Shown: one piece after another, positions 1 through 13,189 of the stretch | Layout: the number at the start of each line of letters is the position of its first letter | How positions within the stretch are numbered: position 1 is the stretch's first letter | From: Gp6-AA40 sp036407095 | GTDB lineage: Bacteria > Acidobacteriota > Vicinamibacteria > Vicinamibacterales > UBA2999 | Assembly (NCBI GenBank): GCA_036407095.1 | Contig: DASWZV010000090.1 | Coordinates: 62,001 to 126,000, forward strand | Direction: 5' to 3' | Length of the DNA: 64,000 nucleotides | Program-made: the position numbers and the translations under genes | The notes under the pieces: model-generated | The model's database searches: none | The model's input: only the letters and a program-made list of their open reading frames with translations | Told to the model about the DNA's origin: nothing

Positions 1-543
1 GGTTGCGAGCAGGATCGCCGCCACGAGCCACACGATCGTCCGCGTCCCGAGCCAGGAGATCAGCCAGAAGCCGGTGAGGAACGTCCCGACGATCGATCCC
101 ACCGTCGATGCCGCGTAGATCGTCCCCACCGTGTGGCCGCCGCGTTCGAGATCGGCAAGGGCGAGCTTCACGACCATTGGCGACACCATGCCGAGCACGA
201 AGCTTGGCAGGAAGAAGATGAGGGTGATCGAGACGACGATGCGCGGAAGAAACGAGAGGCCGAGGGAGGCGCCTTCAATCGCGTGCGTGACGACCAGAAT
301 CGCGGCACTCGCAAGGCTGCCCAGTACGAAGACCACTCCGAGCGTACGACGCGAGGCGTGACGGTCGGCCACGAAGCCGCCGAAGAAGTTGCCGCCGGAA
401 ATGCCCGCCAGCACGACGCCGATGATGCTCGTCCAGGTATAGAGCGACACGCCGATATACGGCGCCATGATGCGCCCCGCAATCAGTTCGATGACGAGGG
501 TGCAGGCGCTGCTGATGAAGGCGAGGAGGCACGAGAGCCACAT
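1..543 (-). CDS. Fused MFS/spermidine synthase-like membrane protein (N-terminal part)
   Basis: An open frame starts at ATG 543 and runs off the left edge after 181 codons without a stop, so only the N-terminus is present. It is strongly hydrophobic, with about five transmembrane helices starting at residue 2. The stretches LVIELIAGRIMAPYIG and GNFFGGFVADRH are typical of the membrane half of the fused MFS/spermidine-synthase family, whose C-terminal half (outside the window) carries a Rossmann methyltransferase-like fold. Membership is inferred from these stretches and from the family habit of a helix bundle with a GRxxAPYxG motif after helix 1. Substrate is unknown; polyamine synthesis is only one possibility. 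No clear ribosome-binding site precedes the start. The gene is followed upstream by the inverted repeat at 552-718. Confidence 0.72.
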   Translation of the reverse strand, partial: MWLSCLLAFISSACTLVIELIAGRIMAPYIGVSLYTWTSIIGVVLAGISGGNFFGGFVADRHASRRTLGVVFVLGSLASAAILVVTHAIEGASLGLSFLPRIVVSITLIFFLPSFVLGMVSPMVVKLALADLERGGHTVGTIYAASTVGSIVGTFLTGFWLISWLGTRTIVWLVAAILLAT

Positions 544-551
544 GGGGCGAT

Positions 552-718
552 GGTAACGGAGATGACGGGGGAACGCAGAAGGACTCACGCGGAGACAACG
601 GGGAACAACGGGGGAACCGGGAATCACACTGGGCACACGGGGCAAACGGCGAAAACGGAGGTCACGGGCTCGAAGGGAGAGAGATCAATTGATCCGTTCC
701 TCCGTCCCCTCCGTTACC
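552..718. repeat. CGGAG-type intergenic inverted repeat (copy L)
   Basis: The arms at 552-575 and 695-718 are complementary in 21 of 24 positions (GGTAACGGAG paired with CTCCGTTACC). The space between them is filled with direct ACGGGGAAC/ACGGAG-like units. The element exactly fills the gap between the start of the membrane protein and the stop codon of the flavin oxidoreductase. It resembles the larger palindrome at 18524-18684. Confidence 0.7.
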
Positions 719-719
719 T

Positions 720-1751
720 TCACCCGAGCTGATCGCGCACGATCGGTACGACCCTCGTCCCATACAGCTCGATGCTCTTCATCAACTTCTCGTGAGGCAG
801 CGTGCCGTTGCTGTACTTGAGATCGAAGCGCGAGAGACCGAGTGTTCTCACCGTCTTCACGATCTTGGCCGCCACCGTCTCGGGTGAACCGACGAAGAGC
901 GCGCCGTCGGCGGCTTCTCGTTCGAAATGCGCGCGGCCGATCGGCTGCCATCCACGTTCGGCGCCGATGCGGTTCATCAGCCCGGCGTAGTGCGGCCACA
1001 GTTCTTCCTTGGCCTGCTCGTCGGTGTCTGCGACGTGACCGGGCGAATGCACGCCGATCGGGAGCATCGGCTTGCCGAAGCGCTGGAGCATCTGCCGATA
1101 GAGCTCTGAGTACCCGGTGAACCGTTGCGGGCTGCCGCCGATGATCGCGAGCATCAGCGGCAGACCGTAGTGAGCGGCGCGAACCACCGATTCGGGGCTT
1201 CCGCCGACGGCCACCCAGGTCCGCAGTGTCCCGGTCTCGCTCTGCGGATAGATGATCTGGTTCGAGAGCGGCGCGCGCAGCTGCCCCTTCCACGTGACCG
1301 GCTGCCCTTTCAGCAGCTCGACGAAGAGGTTGAGCTTCTCTTCGAACAGCGGCTCATAGTTCGACAGGTCGTAGCCGAACAACGGAAACGACTCCGTAAA
1401 CGATCCGCGACCAACGAGCACTTCTGCGCGTCCATGAGAGAGGGCGTTGAGCGTCGAGAACCGCTCGAAGACCCGAACCGGATCGTCCGTGCTCAGCACG
1501 GTGACCGCGGTCCCCAGTTGAATGCGCGTGGTGCGGCTGGCAATGGCGGCGAGCACGACCTCTGGTGCGGAAATCGAAAAATCCTTGCGGTGATGTTCGC
1601 CGACGCCAAAGAACGCGAGTCCAAGGTCGTCGGCGAGCACGCCCTCATCGAGCACATGACGCAGGACCTCGGCCTGGGCCAGGGATGCGCCATCGGTGCC
1701 CACGGTCACGTCGCCAAACGTATCGAGACCCAACTCAATTGGATGTGTCAC
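720..1751 (-). CDS. LLM-class flavin-dependent oxidoreductase (luciferase-like monooxygenase family)
   Basis: A 343-residue protein with the bacterial luciferase-like TIM barrel. Recognisable stretches are GVGEHHRKDFSISAPEVVLA (about residues 50-70), AVTVLSTDDPVRVFERFSTL and GRAEVLVGRGSF, followed by a C-terminal FVGSPETVAAKI segment typical of FMN- or F420-using family members. The length is normal for the family. These enzymes oxidise or monooxygenate small organic substrates in the cytoplasm; the substrate cannot be read from the sequence. The start is GTG at 1751 with no good ribosome-binding site. It stands alone, convergent with nothing and divergent from the large kinase at 1955. Confidence 0.85.
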   Translation of the reverse strand: MTHPIELGLDTFGDVTVGTDGASLAQAEVLRHVLDEGVLADDLGLAFFGVGEHHRKDFSISAPEVVLAAIASRTTRIQLGTAVTVLSTDDPVRVFERFSTLNALSHGRAEVLVGRGSFTESFPLFGYDLSNYEPLFEEKLNLFVELLKGQPVTWKGQLRAPLSNQIIYPQSETGTLRTWVAVGGSPESVVRAAHYGLPLMLAIIGGSPQRFTGYSELYRQMLQRFGKPMLPIGVHSPGHVADTDEQAKEELWPHYAGLMNRIGAERGWQPIGRAHFEREAADGALFVGSPETVAAKIVKTVRTLGLSRFDLKYSNGTLPHEKLMKSIELYGTRVVPIVRDQLG

Positions 1752-1954
1752 GTAGGGTTTTTTCCCGAAATCGGAAGGGTTGTGGACTGGCAGTGATGCT
1801 GCACGATCCTAGCATCTGGCGTCTGGAGCGGGTCCCTTCGCTCCCTCCGCAGGCTTCAAGCCGCTCTGGTCGTCCTCAGGTGGACTCCGTATTGCGGGTG
1901 CCCTCGTTGGTGGTTGATACTGCCGAGTCCCTTAATTGAACACTGACCCACCGG

Positions 1955-7414
<5,460 letters not shown>

Positions 7415-7425
7415 GGCGACCAATC

Positions 7426-9060
7426 ATGAGTGGCAGCACGCGGGTCAATCGAGTCAACATCCTGCTGGTCGACGACCAGCCATCGAAGCTGCTCACGTAC
7501 GAATCGATCCTGAGCGAGCTGGGCGAAAACCTTCTGACCGCAAGTTCGGCGACCGAAGCGCTCGACTGTCTCCTGCGAACGGAGATCGCCGTCGTGCTCG
7601 TCGACGTGTGCATGCCCGACCTCGACGGATACGAGCTGGCGTCGATGATCCGGCAGCATCCCCGCTTCCAGAAGACGTCGATCATCTTCGTGTCCGCGGT
7701 GCTGATGACGGACCTCGATCGTCTGCGCGGATACGAGAGCGGCGGGGTCGACTACGTGCCCGTCCCGGTCGTGCCGGAGATCCTGCGGGCCAAGGTCAGC
7801 GTGTTCGCCGATCTGTATCGCAAGACACGCGCGCTCGAACGTCTCAACGCCGAGCTCGAGCGCCGCGTGAGCGAACGCACCGCGGCACTCGAGGCCTCGA
7901 CGGCAGCGCTGAAAGAAGCGGATCGTCGGAAGGACGAGTTCCTGGCGATGCTCGCGCACGAACTCCGCAATCCGCTCGCGCCGATCAGCACCGCCGTGCA
8001 GCTGCTGCGACTCAAGGAGTTGTCCGAATCACAGCGCGACCGGGCGCGTGACGTGCTCGAACGCCAGGTTCAGCATCTGGTGTTCCTCGTCGACGACCTA
8101 CTCGACGTGTCGCGCATCACGCGCGGGATGATCACGCTGCATCGCGAGCGCGTGCTGATCGGCGCCGTGGTCGCGCGGGCGGTGGAGACCGCGCGGCCCG
8201 CGATCGATGAACGGCACCATACGCTCACGCTCGATCTGTCGGACGAAGTGCTCTCGGTCGAAGGCGACAAGGCACGCCTGACGCAGGTCGTCGGCAACCT
8301 GCTCAACAACGCCGTGAAGTTCATGGAGCCGGGCGGGCGCATCCTGCTCAAGGTCGCGCGCGAAGGGACGTCGGTCGCCATCACCGTCAAGGACAACGGG
8401 ATCGGCATCTCGAACGAGCAGATGCCTCGCATCTTCGATCTCTTCACACAGGCCCATGCCAAATCCGACAGCGTGCAGGGAGGACTCGGCATCGGCCTGG
8501 CGCTCGTCCGACGCCTGGTCGAAATGCACGGCGGAACCGTCGCCGCGCACAGCGCCGGACCAGGCCAGGGGACGGAGATCACGTTGCGTCTGCCGTTGTG
8601 GGCGACGCAGGGCGTCGCCCGTCCCGATGAATCAGTCATATTGCCGCCATCGACGTCGGCGCCGCAGGTCGGTCCGTGCCGCATCCTCGTGGTCGACGAT
8701 CATCCCGATGCGGTCGAGGCGCTGTCGATGCAGCTGCAGGTGGCGGGGCACGACGTGCGTTCGGCGAACGACGGCATCGAGGCGATGACCATCGGGGAAT
8801 CGTTCCAGCCGCAGGTGGTGATTCTCGATCTCGGGATGCCGAAGATGGACGGGTATGAAACCGTGAGAAGTATGCGCAGGCGGACGTGGGGGTCCCGGGC
8901 CCTGATCGTCGCCTTGACCGGCTGGGCGCAGCCCTATGATCGCCAGAAAACGGCGGAAGCCGGGTTCGATGCACACCTTGTCAAGCCGGTGACCGAGTTC
9001 GAATTATTTCAGGCAATTGCTGCAGGTCGAGCGACCAATGCGGACACTCCGGCGTTATGA
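7426..9060 (+). CDS. Hybrid histidine kinase, REC-HisKA-HATPase-REC
   Basis: From ATG 7426 the product is 544 residues. It has an N-terminal receiver (ILLVDDQPSK; phosphoacceptor Asp60), a coiled linker, HisKA with LAHELRNPLAPI (His178), HATPase (NLLNNAVKF, DNGIGI, GGLGIGLAL) and a C-terminal receiver (ILVVDDHPD; Asp468 in LDLGMPKMDG). In the first receiver the usual conserved Lys-Pro is replaced (YVPVPVVPE), a departure that may alter phosphorylation-dependent switching. No membrane segment is present. It lies 11 bases after the poly-HAMP kinase, so the two probably form one transcription unit and a cytoplasmic phosphorelay. An upstream in-frame extension to 7324 would overlap the previous gene and is unlikely. 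Confidence 0.92.
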   Translation: MSGSTRVNRVNILLVDDQPSKLLTYESILSELGENLLTASSATEALDCLLRTEIAVVLVDVCMPDLDGYELASMIRQHPRFQKTSIIFVSAVLMTDLDRLRGYESGGVDYVPVPVVPEILRAKVSVFADLYRKTRALERLNAELERRVSERTAALEASTAALKEADRRKDEFLAMLAHELRNPLAPISTAVQLLRLKELSESQRDRARDVLERQVQHLVFLVDDLLDVSRITRGMITLHRERVLIGAVVARAVETARPAIDERHHTLTLDLSDEVLSVEGDKARLTQVVGNLLNNAVKFMEPGGRILLKVAREGTSVAITVKDNGIGISNEQMPRIFDLFTQAHAKSDSVQGGLGIGLALVRRLVEMHGGTVAAHSAGPGQGTEITLRLPLWATQGVARPDESVILPPSTSAPQVGPCRILVVDDHPDAVEALSMQLQVAGHDVRSANDGIEAMTIGESFQPQVVILDLGMPKMDGYETVRSMRRRTWGSRALIVALTGWAQPYDRQKTAEAGFDAHLVKPVTEFELFQAIAAGRATNADTPAL

Positions 9061-9195
9061 TCCGCTACACGACTCGAGCCCATCTTTACACTAGCCCTAA
9101 AGGCGGGCGTTCGGGTCGCTGAGATCGCCGGCGGTTGGAGCGGTTCAGCTCGGTACGAGAATCGCAGCCGCGGCCCCAAAAGCGTAAAAGGACTT

Positions 9196-11481
9196 ATGGA
9201 TCTCGCAGTCGCGGAATCGCTCGGTCCCGAAGCTCAGCCAAATTTCACTGACGGATTTGGCGAACGTCGACAGGCCATCGGCGCTCGTGGTGAGCGTCTC
9301 GAAGTCCTACGGCTGAGCTCGACGCTAGGTGACGCCTCTGCTCTCGAACTCAGCCTGCGCGAGCGCGCAAGTCGACTGAGTCCGGTCAGGGACGTGCACT
9401 TCGCCCATCTCCGGGCGGTCATTCTCGACCAGCAGGCGCGCACGCTTCTGGTCTTCTCCGATTACGTCCCAGGCGTGCGACTGTCGTCGCTCCTGGCCGC
9501 CGCCGAGAAGCGCTCGCTCTCACTCGATCTCAATGCGGTGCGCTGCCTTCTGCGACAGCTCGTTCGCGCCTCGGCGGCCTGGTGCGATCTGCTGGCCGGC
9601 ATTGCTCACGGCGCCATCGGTCCGGAACGGATCATCATCACGCCGGATGGTCAGCTCGTGCTGGCCGACGGCGCGGTCGGCGCGATCCTCGAGCAGCTTC
9701 GCTACTCGCGCGATCGCTACTGGAACGAGCTGCGGGTTCCGTTGCCTCCGCCTCCGGCTGCGCCGGCGTTCGACGCTCGCACGGATATGGCGCAAATCGG
9801 TCTCGTGTGTCTCGCCCTGGTCCTCGGACGCCGCCTGACGAGCGACGTCTACCCCACAGGGTTGGGGGAGGCGCTCGGTTCTGCATCCGTGCGATCGGCA
9901 GTGGGCGTGCTCGAGCCGCTGTCCCCCTCGCTCCGCGAGTGGCTGGGCCGCGCGATGCAGCTCGATGCACGTCGATCGTTCCGTTCCGCTTTGGAAGCGG
10001 CGGCGGAGCTCGACGGGGCCATCGGCCCCGAGGAGGCGGCGCTCGAACGCGACGCCTTCCACATGTTCCAGGCACGATGCCTGACGCTCGACGTACGTCG
10101 GCCGCCAACCGAGATTCCCGACGACGCGTTACCCGACGACCCCGTCGGCGACGACGTCGCCTCGGACGTCGACCTCACGCCACGAATCGAAGCGTTGCGC
10201 GCGTTTCTGGCACGGTATCCGCTGCATTCGCCGCCGCGTCCGGGGACTCCGCCACTCGCTGCTGCGGCTCCTGCTCCAGTCGCTCCCGCTCCGGCTCCAG
10301 TCGCATCCGCTCCCGCTCCATTTGCGCCTCCTCCGGCGCCGTTTGCTCCTCCTCAGGCTCCATATGCTCCTGCTGCGGCCGAGGAACCTGCGAGCGTGGT
10401 CGATGAGCCCTTTGCGGAGGAGATCGAGGCGGAGGCGCTGCTCGCCGATCTTGCTCTCGACGACGAAGTGCTTCCGCGGAGAAGCGCTGCACCCATCCAC
10501 GCTGACTGGACGCGTCGTTTTCGCTACGCCGGGATCGCTGTGCTTGCAGTGGGGAGTCTGATCGTCGCAGCCTTCGCGTTGGGCCTGCTGAAAACACCGG
10601 GAGGCGCCCCGACTGGTACGTACTCGATTTCGACCAATCCTGTCGGCGTCCAAGTCGTCATCGACAGCGTCCGGCGCGGTGTGACACCGCTCGGCGTCGA
10701 ATTGCCACCTGGCCAGCACACCGTTGAGCTGGTCACCGATCGCGGATCGCGTCAGTTCCCGATCACGATCAAATCGGGCGGCGAAGTCTCACAGTTCTTC
10801 GACCTGCCGGCCGCGGCCGCAGCCGCGGCATCGCCGACCACGAACGGCGAGTTGCAGGTGCGGACCGATCCGCCGGCGGCGGCGGTCGCGGTCGACGGGC
10901 GCAGTGTGGGCCGATCTCCCGTCAGCGTTGCCGACCTCCCTCCGGGACCACACACGGTGCAGCTCGCATCCGACGCGGGAACGGTGACCGAACGCGTGCT
11001 GATCGAACCGGGGAAGACCGCATCACTGTTCGTGCCCCTGGGGCCGCGTGCTGGCACCGGTAGTACCGCGGGGTGGGTCACCGTGGCGGCACCAGCCGAC
11101 GTACAGGTGTTCGAGAGCGATCGGTTCATCGGGAGCAACCGGATCGATCGCATCATGCTTCCTGTGGGCCGACACGATCTGGACATCGTGAACGAATCGC
11201 TCGGGTATCGCGAGCGTCGCTCAGTGCAGATCACGGCCGGTCAGGTCTCTTCGGTGCGTCTCAATTGGCCCAATGGCACGCTCGCGATCAATGCGGTGCC
11301 GTGGGCCGAGGCGTTCGTCGACGGAATGCCCGTCGGCGAAACGCCGATTGGAAGCATCCAGGTGCCGATCGGCGTCCACGAAATCGTGTTACGTCACCCC
11401 GACTTGGGAGAACGGCGCACGACGGTTACCGTGACACTCGGTGCCGCGGCAAAAGTAGGCGCCGACCTGAGAACCAAATGA
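9196..11481 (+). CDS. Degenerate kinase-like domain protein with transmembrane segment and four PEGA repeats
   Basis: A 761-residue protein. Residues about 60-290 look like a protein-kinase C-lobe in degenerate form: HGAIGPERIIITPDGQLVLAD occupies the place of the HRDLKPxN and DFG motifs but lacks the catalytic Asp, Lys and Asn, so it is probably a pseudokinase. A Pro/Ala-rich linker (about 345-400) follows, then one membrane helix (444-465) and four PEGA-type beta repeats (about 474-545, 551-620, 627-690, 692-760; each with VxVDGxxxGxTP and LPPGxHTV-like stretches). PEGA domains usually lie outside the membrane and bind surface structures or peptidoglycan. Predicted topology: pseudokinase inside, PEGA outside. 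The next gene, a TonB-domain protein, starts 16 bases later. Function unknown; a transmembrane signalling or scaffold role is inferred. Confidence 0.8.
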   Translation: MDLAVAESLGPEAQPNFTDGFGERRQAIGARGERLEVLRLSSTLGDASALELSLRERASRLSPVRDVHFAHLRAVILDQQARTLLVFSDYVPGVRLSSLLAAAEKRSLSLDLNAVRCLLRQLVRASAAWCDLLAGIAHGAIGPERIIITPDGQLVLADGAVGAILEQLRYSRDRYWNELRVPLPPPPAAPAFDARTDMAQIGLVCLALVLGRRLTSDVYPTGLGEALGSASVRSAVGVLEPLSPSLREWLGRAMQLDARRSFRSALEAAAELDGAIGPEEAALERDAFHMFQARCLTLDVRRPPTEIPDDALPDDPVGDDVASDVDLTPRIEALRAFLARYPLHSPPRPGTPPLAAAAPAPVAPAPAPVASAPAPFAPPPAPFAPPQAPYAPAAAEEPASVVDEPFAEEIEAEALLADLALDDEVLPRRSAAPIHADWTRRFRYAGIAVLAVGSLIVAAFALGLLKTPGGAPTGTYSISTNPVGVQVVIDSVRRGVTPLGVELPPGQHTVELVTDRGSRQFPITIKSGGEVSQFFDLPAAAAAAASPTTNGELQVRTDPPAAAVAVDGRSVGRSPVSVADLPPGPHTVQLASDAGTVTERVLIEPGKTASLFVPLGPRAGTGSTAGWVTVAAPADVQVFESDRFIGSNRIDRIMLPVGRHDLDIVNESLGYRERRSVQITAGQVSSVRLNWPNGTLAINAVPWAEAFVDGMPVGETPIGSIQVPIGVHEIVLRHPDLGERRTTVTVTLGAAAKVGADLRTK

Positions 11482-11497
11482 ACGCCCCAAGAACCAG

Positions 11498-12487
11498 ATG
11501 AACAGGCGGTCCTTCGCGGTGTGTCTGACCACCGCACTTGTCCTTGTGTTGTCCCTGCGGCCTTCGGCTCAGGAGTCGCTGACCTCGGCGCGGCAGCTGT
11601 ACGCGTCGGCCGAGTACAAAAGCGCGCTGAACATGTTGGACGGGTTGATTAAAGCCAACCCCTCGACTTCCGATCGGCAGGCGATCGATCTCTATCGCAC
11701 CTTCTGTCTCGTCGCGCTCGGAAGCGTCGACGAAGCGTCCGCAGCGATCGACGCCATGATCACGCGCGATCCGCTCTACCATCCAAACCTCGATGACGTT
11801 CCACCGCGGCTCCGGACCCTCTTCACCAACGCCCGGAAGAAGCTGTTGCCGGGAATCATCCAGCAGCGCTACGTCACCGCGAAGGCGGCCTTCGATCGCA
11901 ACGAATACAAGACGGCGCGCGAAGGCTTTACCCAGCTCCTGATCGCGCTCTCCGAACCCGACATCGCGCAAGCCGCCGGTCAGCCACCACTGTCGGATCT
12001 GCGTGTCCTGGCAACCGGCTTCAACGACCTGGCGATCAGGGCGCTGACGCCGCCGCCTGCACCGCAGTCGGCCGCGCCTGCGGCCGTGGCATCTGGACCA
12101 ATCGTGCCGCCGCCGTTGCCAGGCGCCGGGTCCGGCCCCGGGCCTGGCCCTGCGCCTGCCGCGGCAACGCGCGTTGTGGAGGTGTACACGAAGGACACTC
12201 CCAACGTTGTTGAACCGGTCATGGTGCGGCAGATCCTGCCTCCGTATCCCGGTAAGGTGACCACACCGAAGGTCGGCGTCATCGACATCGTCATCGACGA
12301 GAACGGCGCGGTCGAATCGGCAACGATGGTCGAATCGGTCGATCCGCTTTACAACCGAATCCTCATATCGGCCGCGAAGACCTGGACGTACCAGCCGGCA
12401 AAACGCGACGGCATGCCTGTCAAATTCAGGCGGCGCATTCAGGTCAACCTCACCCAGGCCGCGCCTCCGTCCCGGCGAGAACAGTAG
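11498..12487 (+). CDS. Secreted protein with TPR-like helical region and TonB C-terminal domain
   Basis: A 329-residue protein with an N-terminal signal sequence ending near AQES. A helical TPR-like region covers about residues 25-165 (ARQLYASAEYKSALNMLDGLI). A Pro/Gly/Ala-rich spacer (about 180-222) follows, then a TonB C-terminal-type domain (about 225-320; LPPYPGKVTTPKVGVIDIVIDENGAVESATMVES and AAKTWTYQPAKRDGMPV). Classical TonB links ExbBD to outer-membrane receptors through an N-terminal membrane anchor. Here a cleavable signal and TPR-like region replace that anchor, so a role in envelope protein interaction is as likely as energy transduction. It lies 16 bases behind the PEGA protein, presumably in the same operon. 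Confidence 0.82.
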   Translation: MNRRSFAVCLTTALVLVLSLRPSAQESLTSARQLYASAEYKSALNMLDGLIKANPSTSDRQAIDLYRTFCLVALGSVDEASAAIDAMITRDPLYHPNLDDVPPRLRTLFTNARKKLLPGIIQQRYVTAKAAFDRNEYKTAREGFTQLLIALSEPDIAQAAGQPPLSDLRVLATGFNDLAIRALTPPPAPQSAAPAAVASGPIVPPPLPGAGSGPGPGPAPAAATRVVEVYTKDTPNVVEPVMVRQILPPYPGKVTTPKVGVIDIVIDENGAVESATMVESVDPLYNRILISAAKTWTYQPAKRDGMPVKFRRRIQVNLTQAAPPSRREQ

Positions 12488-12585
12488 ACGCCCTTCCCGA
12501 TCCCGATCGGCTGGTGATGACACGAGCCGATCCGCTGGTGGTCTTGCGCGAGCAGTGACCGCGCGCGGCGTCGGCTCGCTCGCCG

Positions 12586-13029
12586 TCAACGCCGCGGATC
12601 GGGATCGAAGAGAGCCGGCCGGAATTTCTGGTGACAGCTCGTACACGACGCGTCGAGACGATCGGCGAGTGCACCGAGCGCTTTGGCATCGTGCGACTCC
12701 CCTGCTTTGTACGCCGCGCTCCCGACATCGATCAGCGAACGCGACGCGGAGACCCAGTCGGCCGCACTGTTTCTCATGATCAGCAGGTTGCCTGATTCGG
12801 CGAGGATCATCGCGCTGCGTTTCAGCGCCGCCCATTCCTGATCGGTGGCCGGCGCGCGACTCGCGGCGAGCTGGACGTCGTTCGACGAAGGGTGAATGAT
12901 CTCCAGCATCAACTGCTTCATCGTGGCCACCGGTCGAAGCAATTCCGAGGATGGGGCCTGCGCGATAAGGGACGACGAGAGCAGGGACACGATGATGAGG
13001 AAGCATCGGCTGATCTGCATGCCAGCCAT
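12586..13029 (-). CDS. Exported c'-type (class II-like) cytochrome
   Basis: A 147-residue protein with an N-terminal signal peptide (CFLIIVSLLSSSLIAQA) and a single haem c site, CTSCH, close to the C-terminus (LDASCTSCHQKFRP). Haem attachment at the end of an otherwise helical sequence is the mark of cytochrome c'/c556-like four-helix bundles. It would act as a periplasmic electron carrier or gas-binding protein. Start is ATG 13029 or ATG 13020. The gene is convergent with the TonB-domain gene and divergent from the permease, with no redox partner next to it. Confidence 0.82.
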   Translation of the reverse strand: MAGMQISRCFLIIVSLLSSSLIAQAPSSELLRPVATMKQLMLEIIHPSSNDVQLAASRAPATDQEWAALKRSAMILAESGNLLIMRNSAADWVSASRSLIDVGSAAYKAGESHDAKALGALADRLDASCTSCHQKFRPALFDPDPRR

Positions 13030-13189
13030 TCTGCATCCACCGGGGCCGCTGTGTCCGCCGTCGAACGACGGCGTCCCATCACCGAACAGCAGCGATCAAC
13101 GCGAGCGTCCTAAGTTCTGGCATGTCTGAATTTAGACGCTGAGCTCCATGGCCTGCCGCTTGTAAGCCCCCGCATACGAGGGAGCCGGA

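Noticed and set aside
1752..1954. 203-bp gap before the large kinase searched for promoter, tRNA or small RNA
   Set aside because: No convincing -10/-35 pair, terminator or cloverleaf could be recognised by eye.
11426..13036. A 536-codon minus-strand frame across the TonB and cytochrome genes
   Set aside because: Antisense to the TonB-domain gene and includes the cytochrome region out of frame; no recognisable domain.
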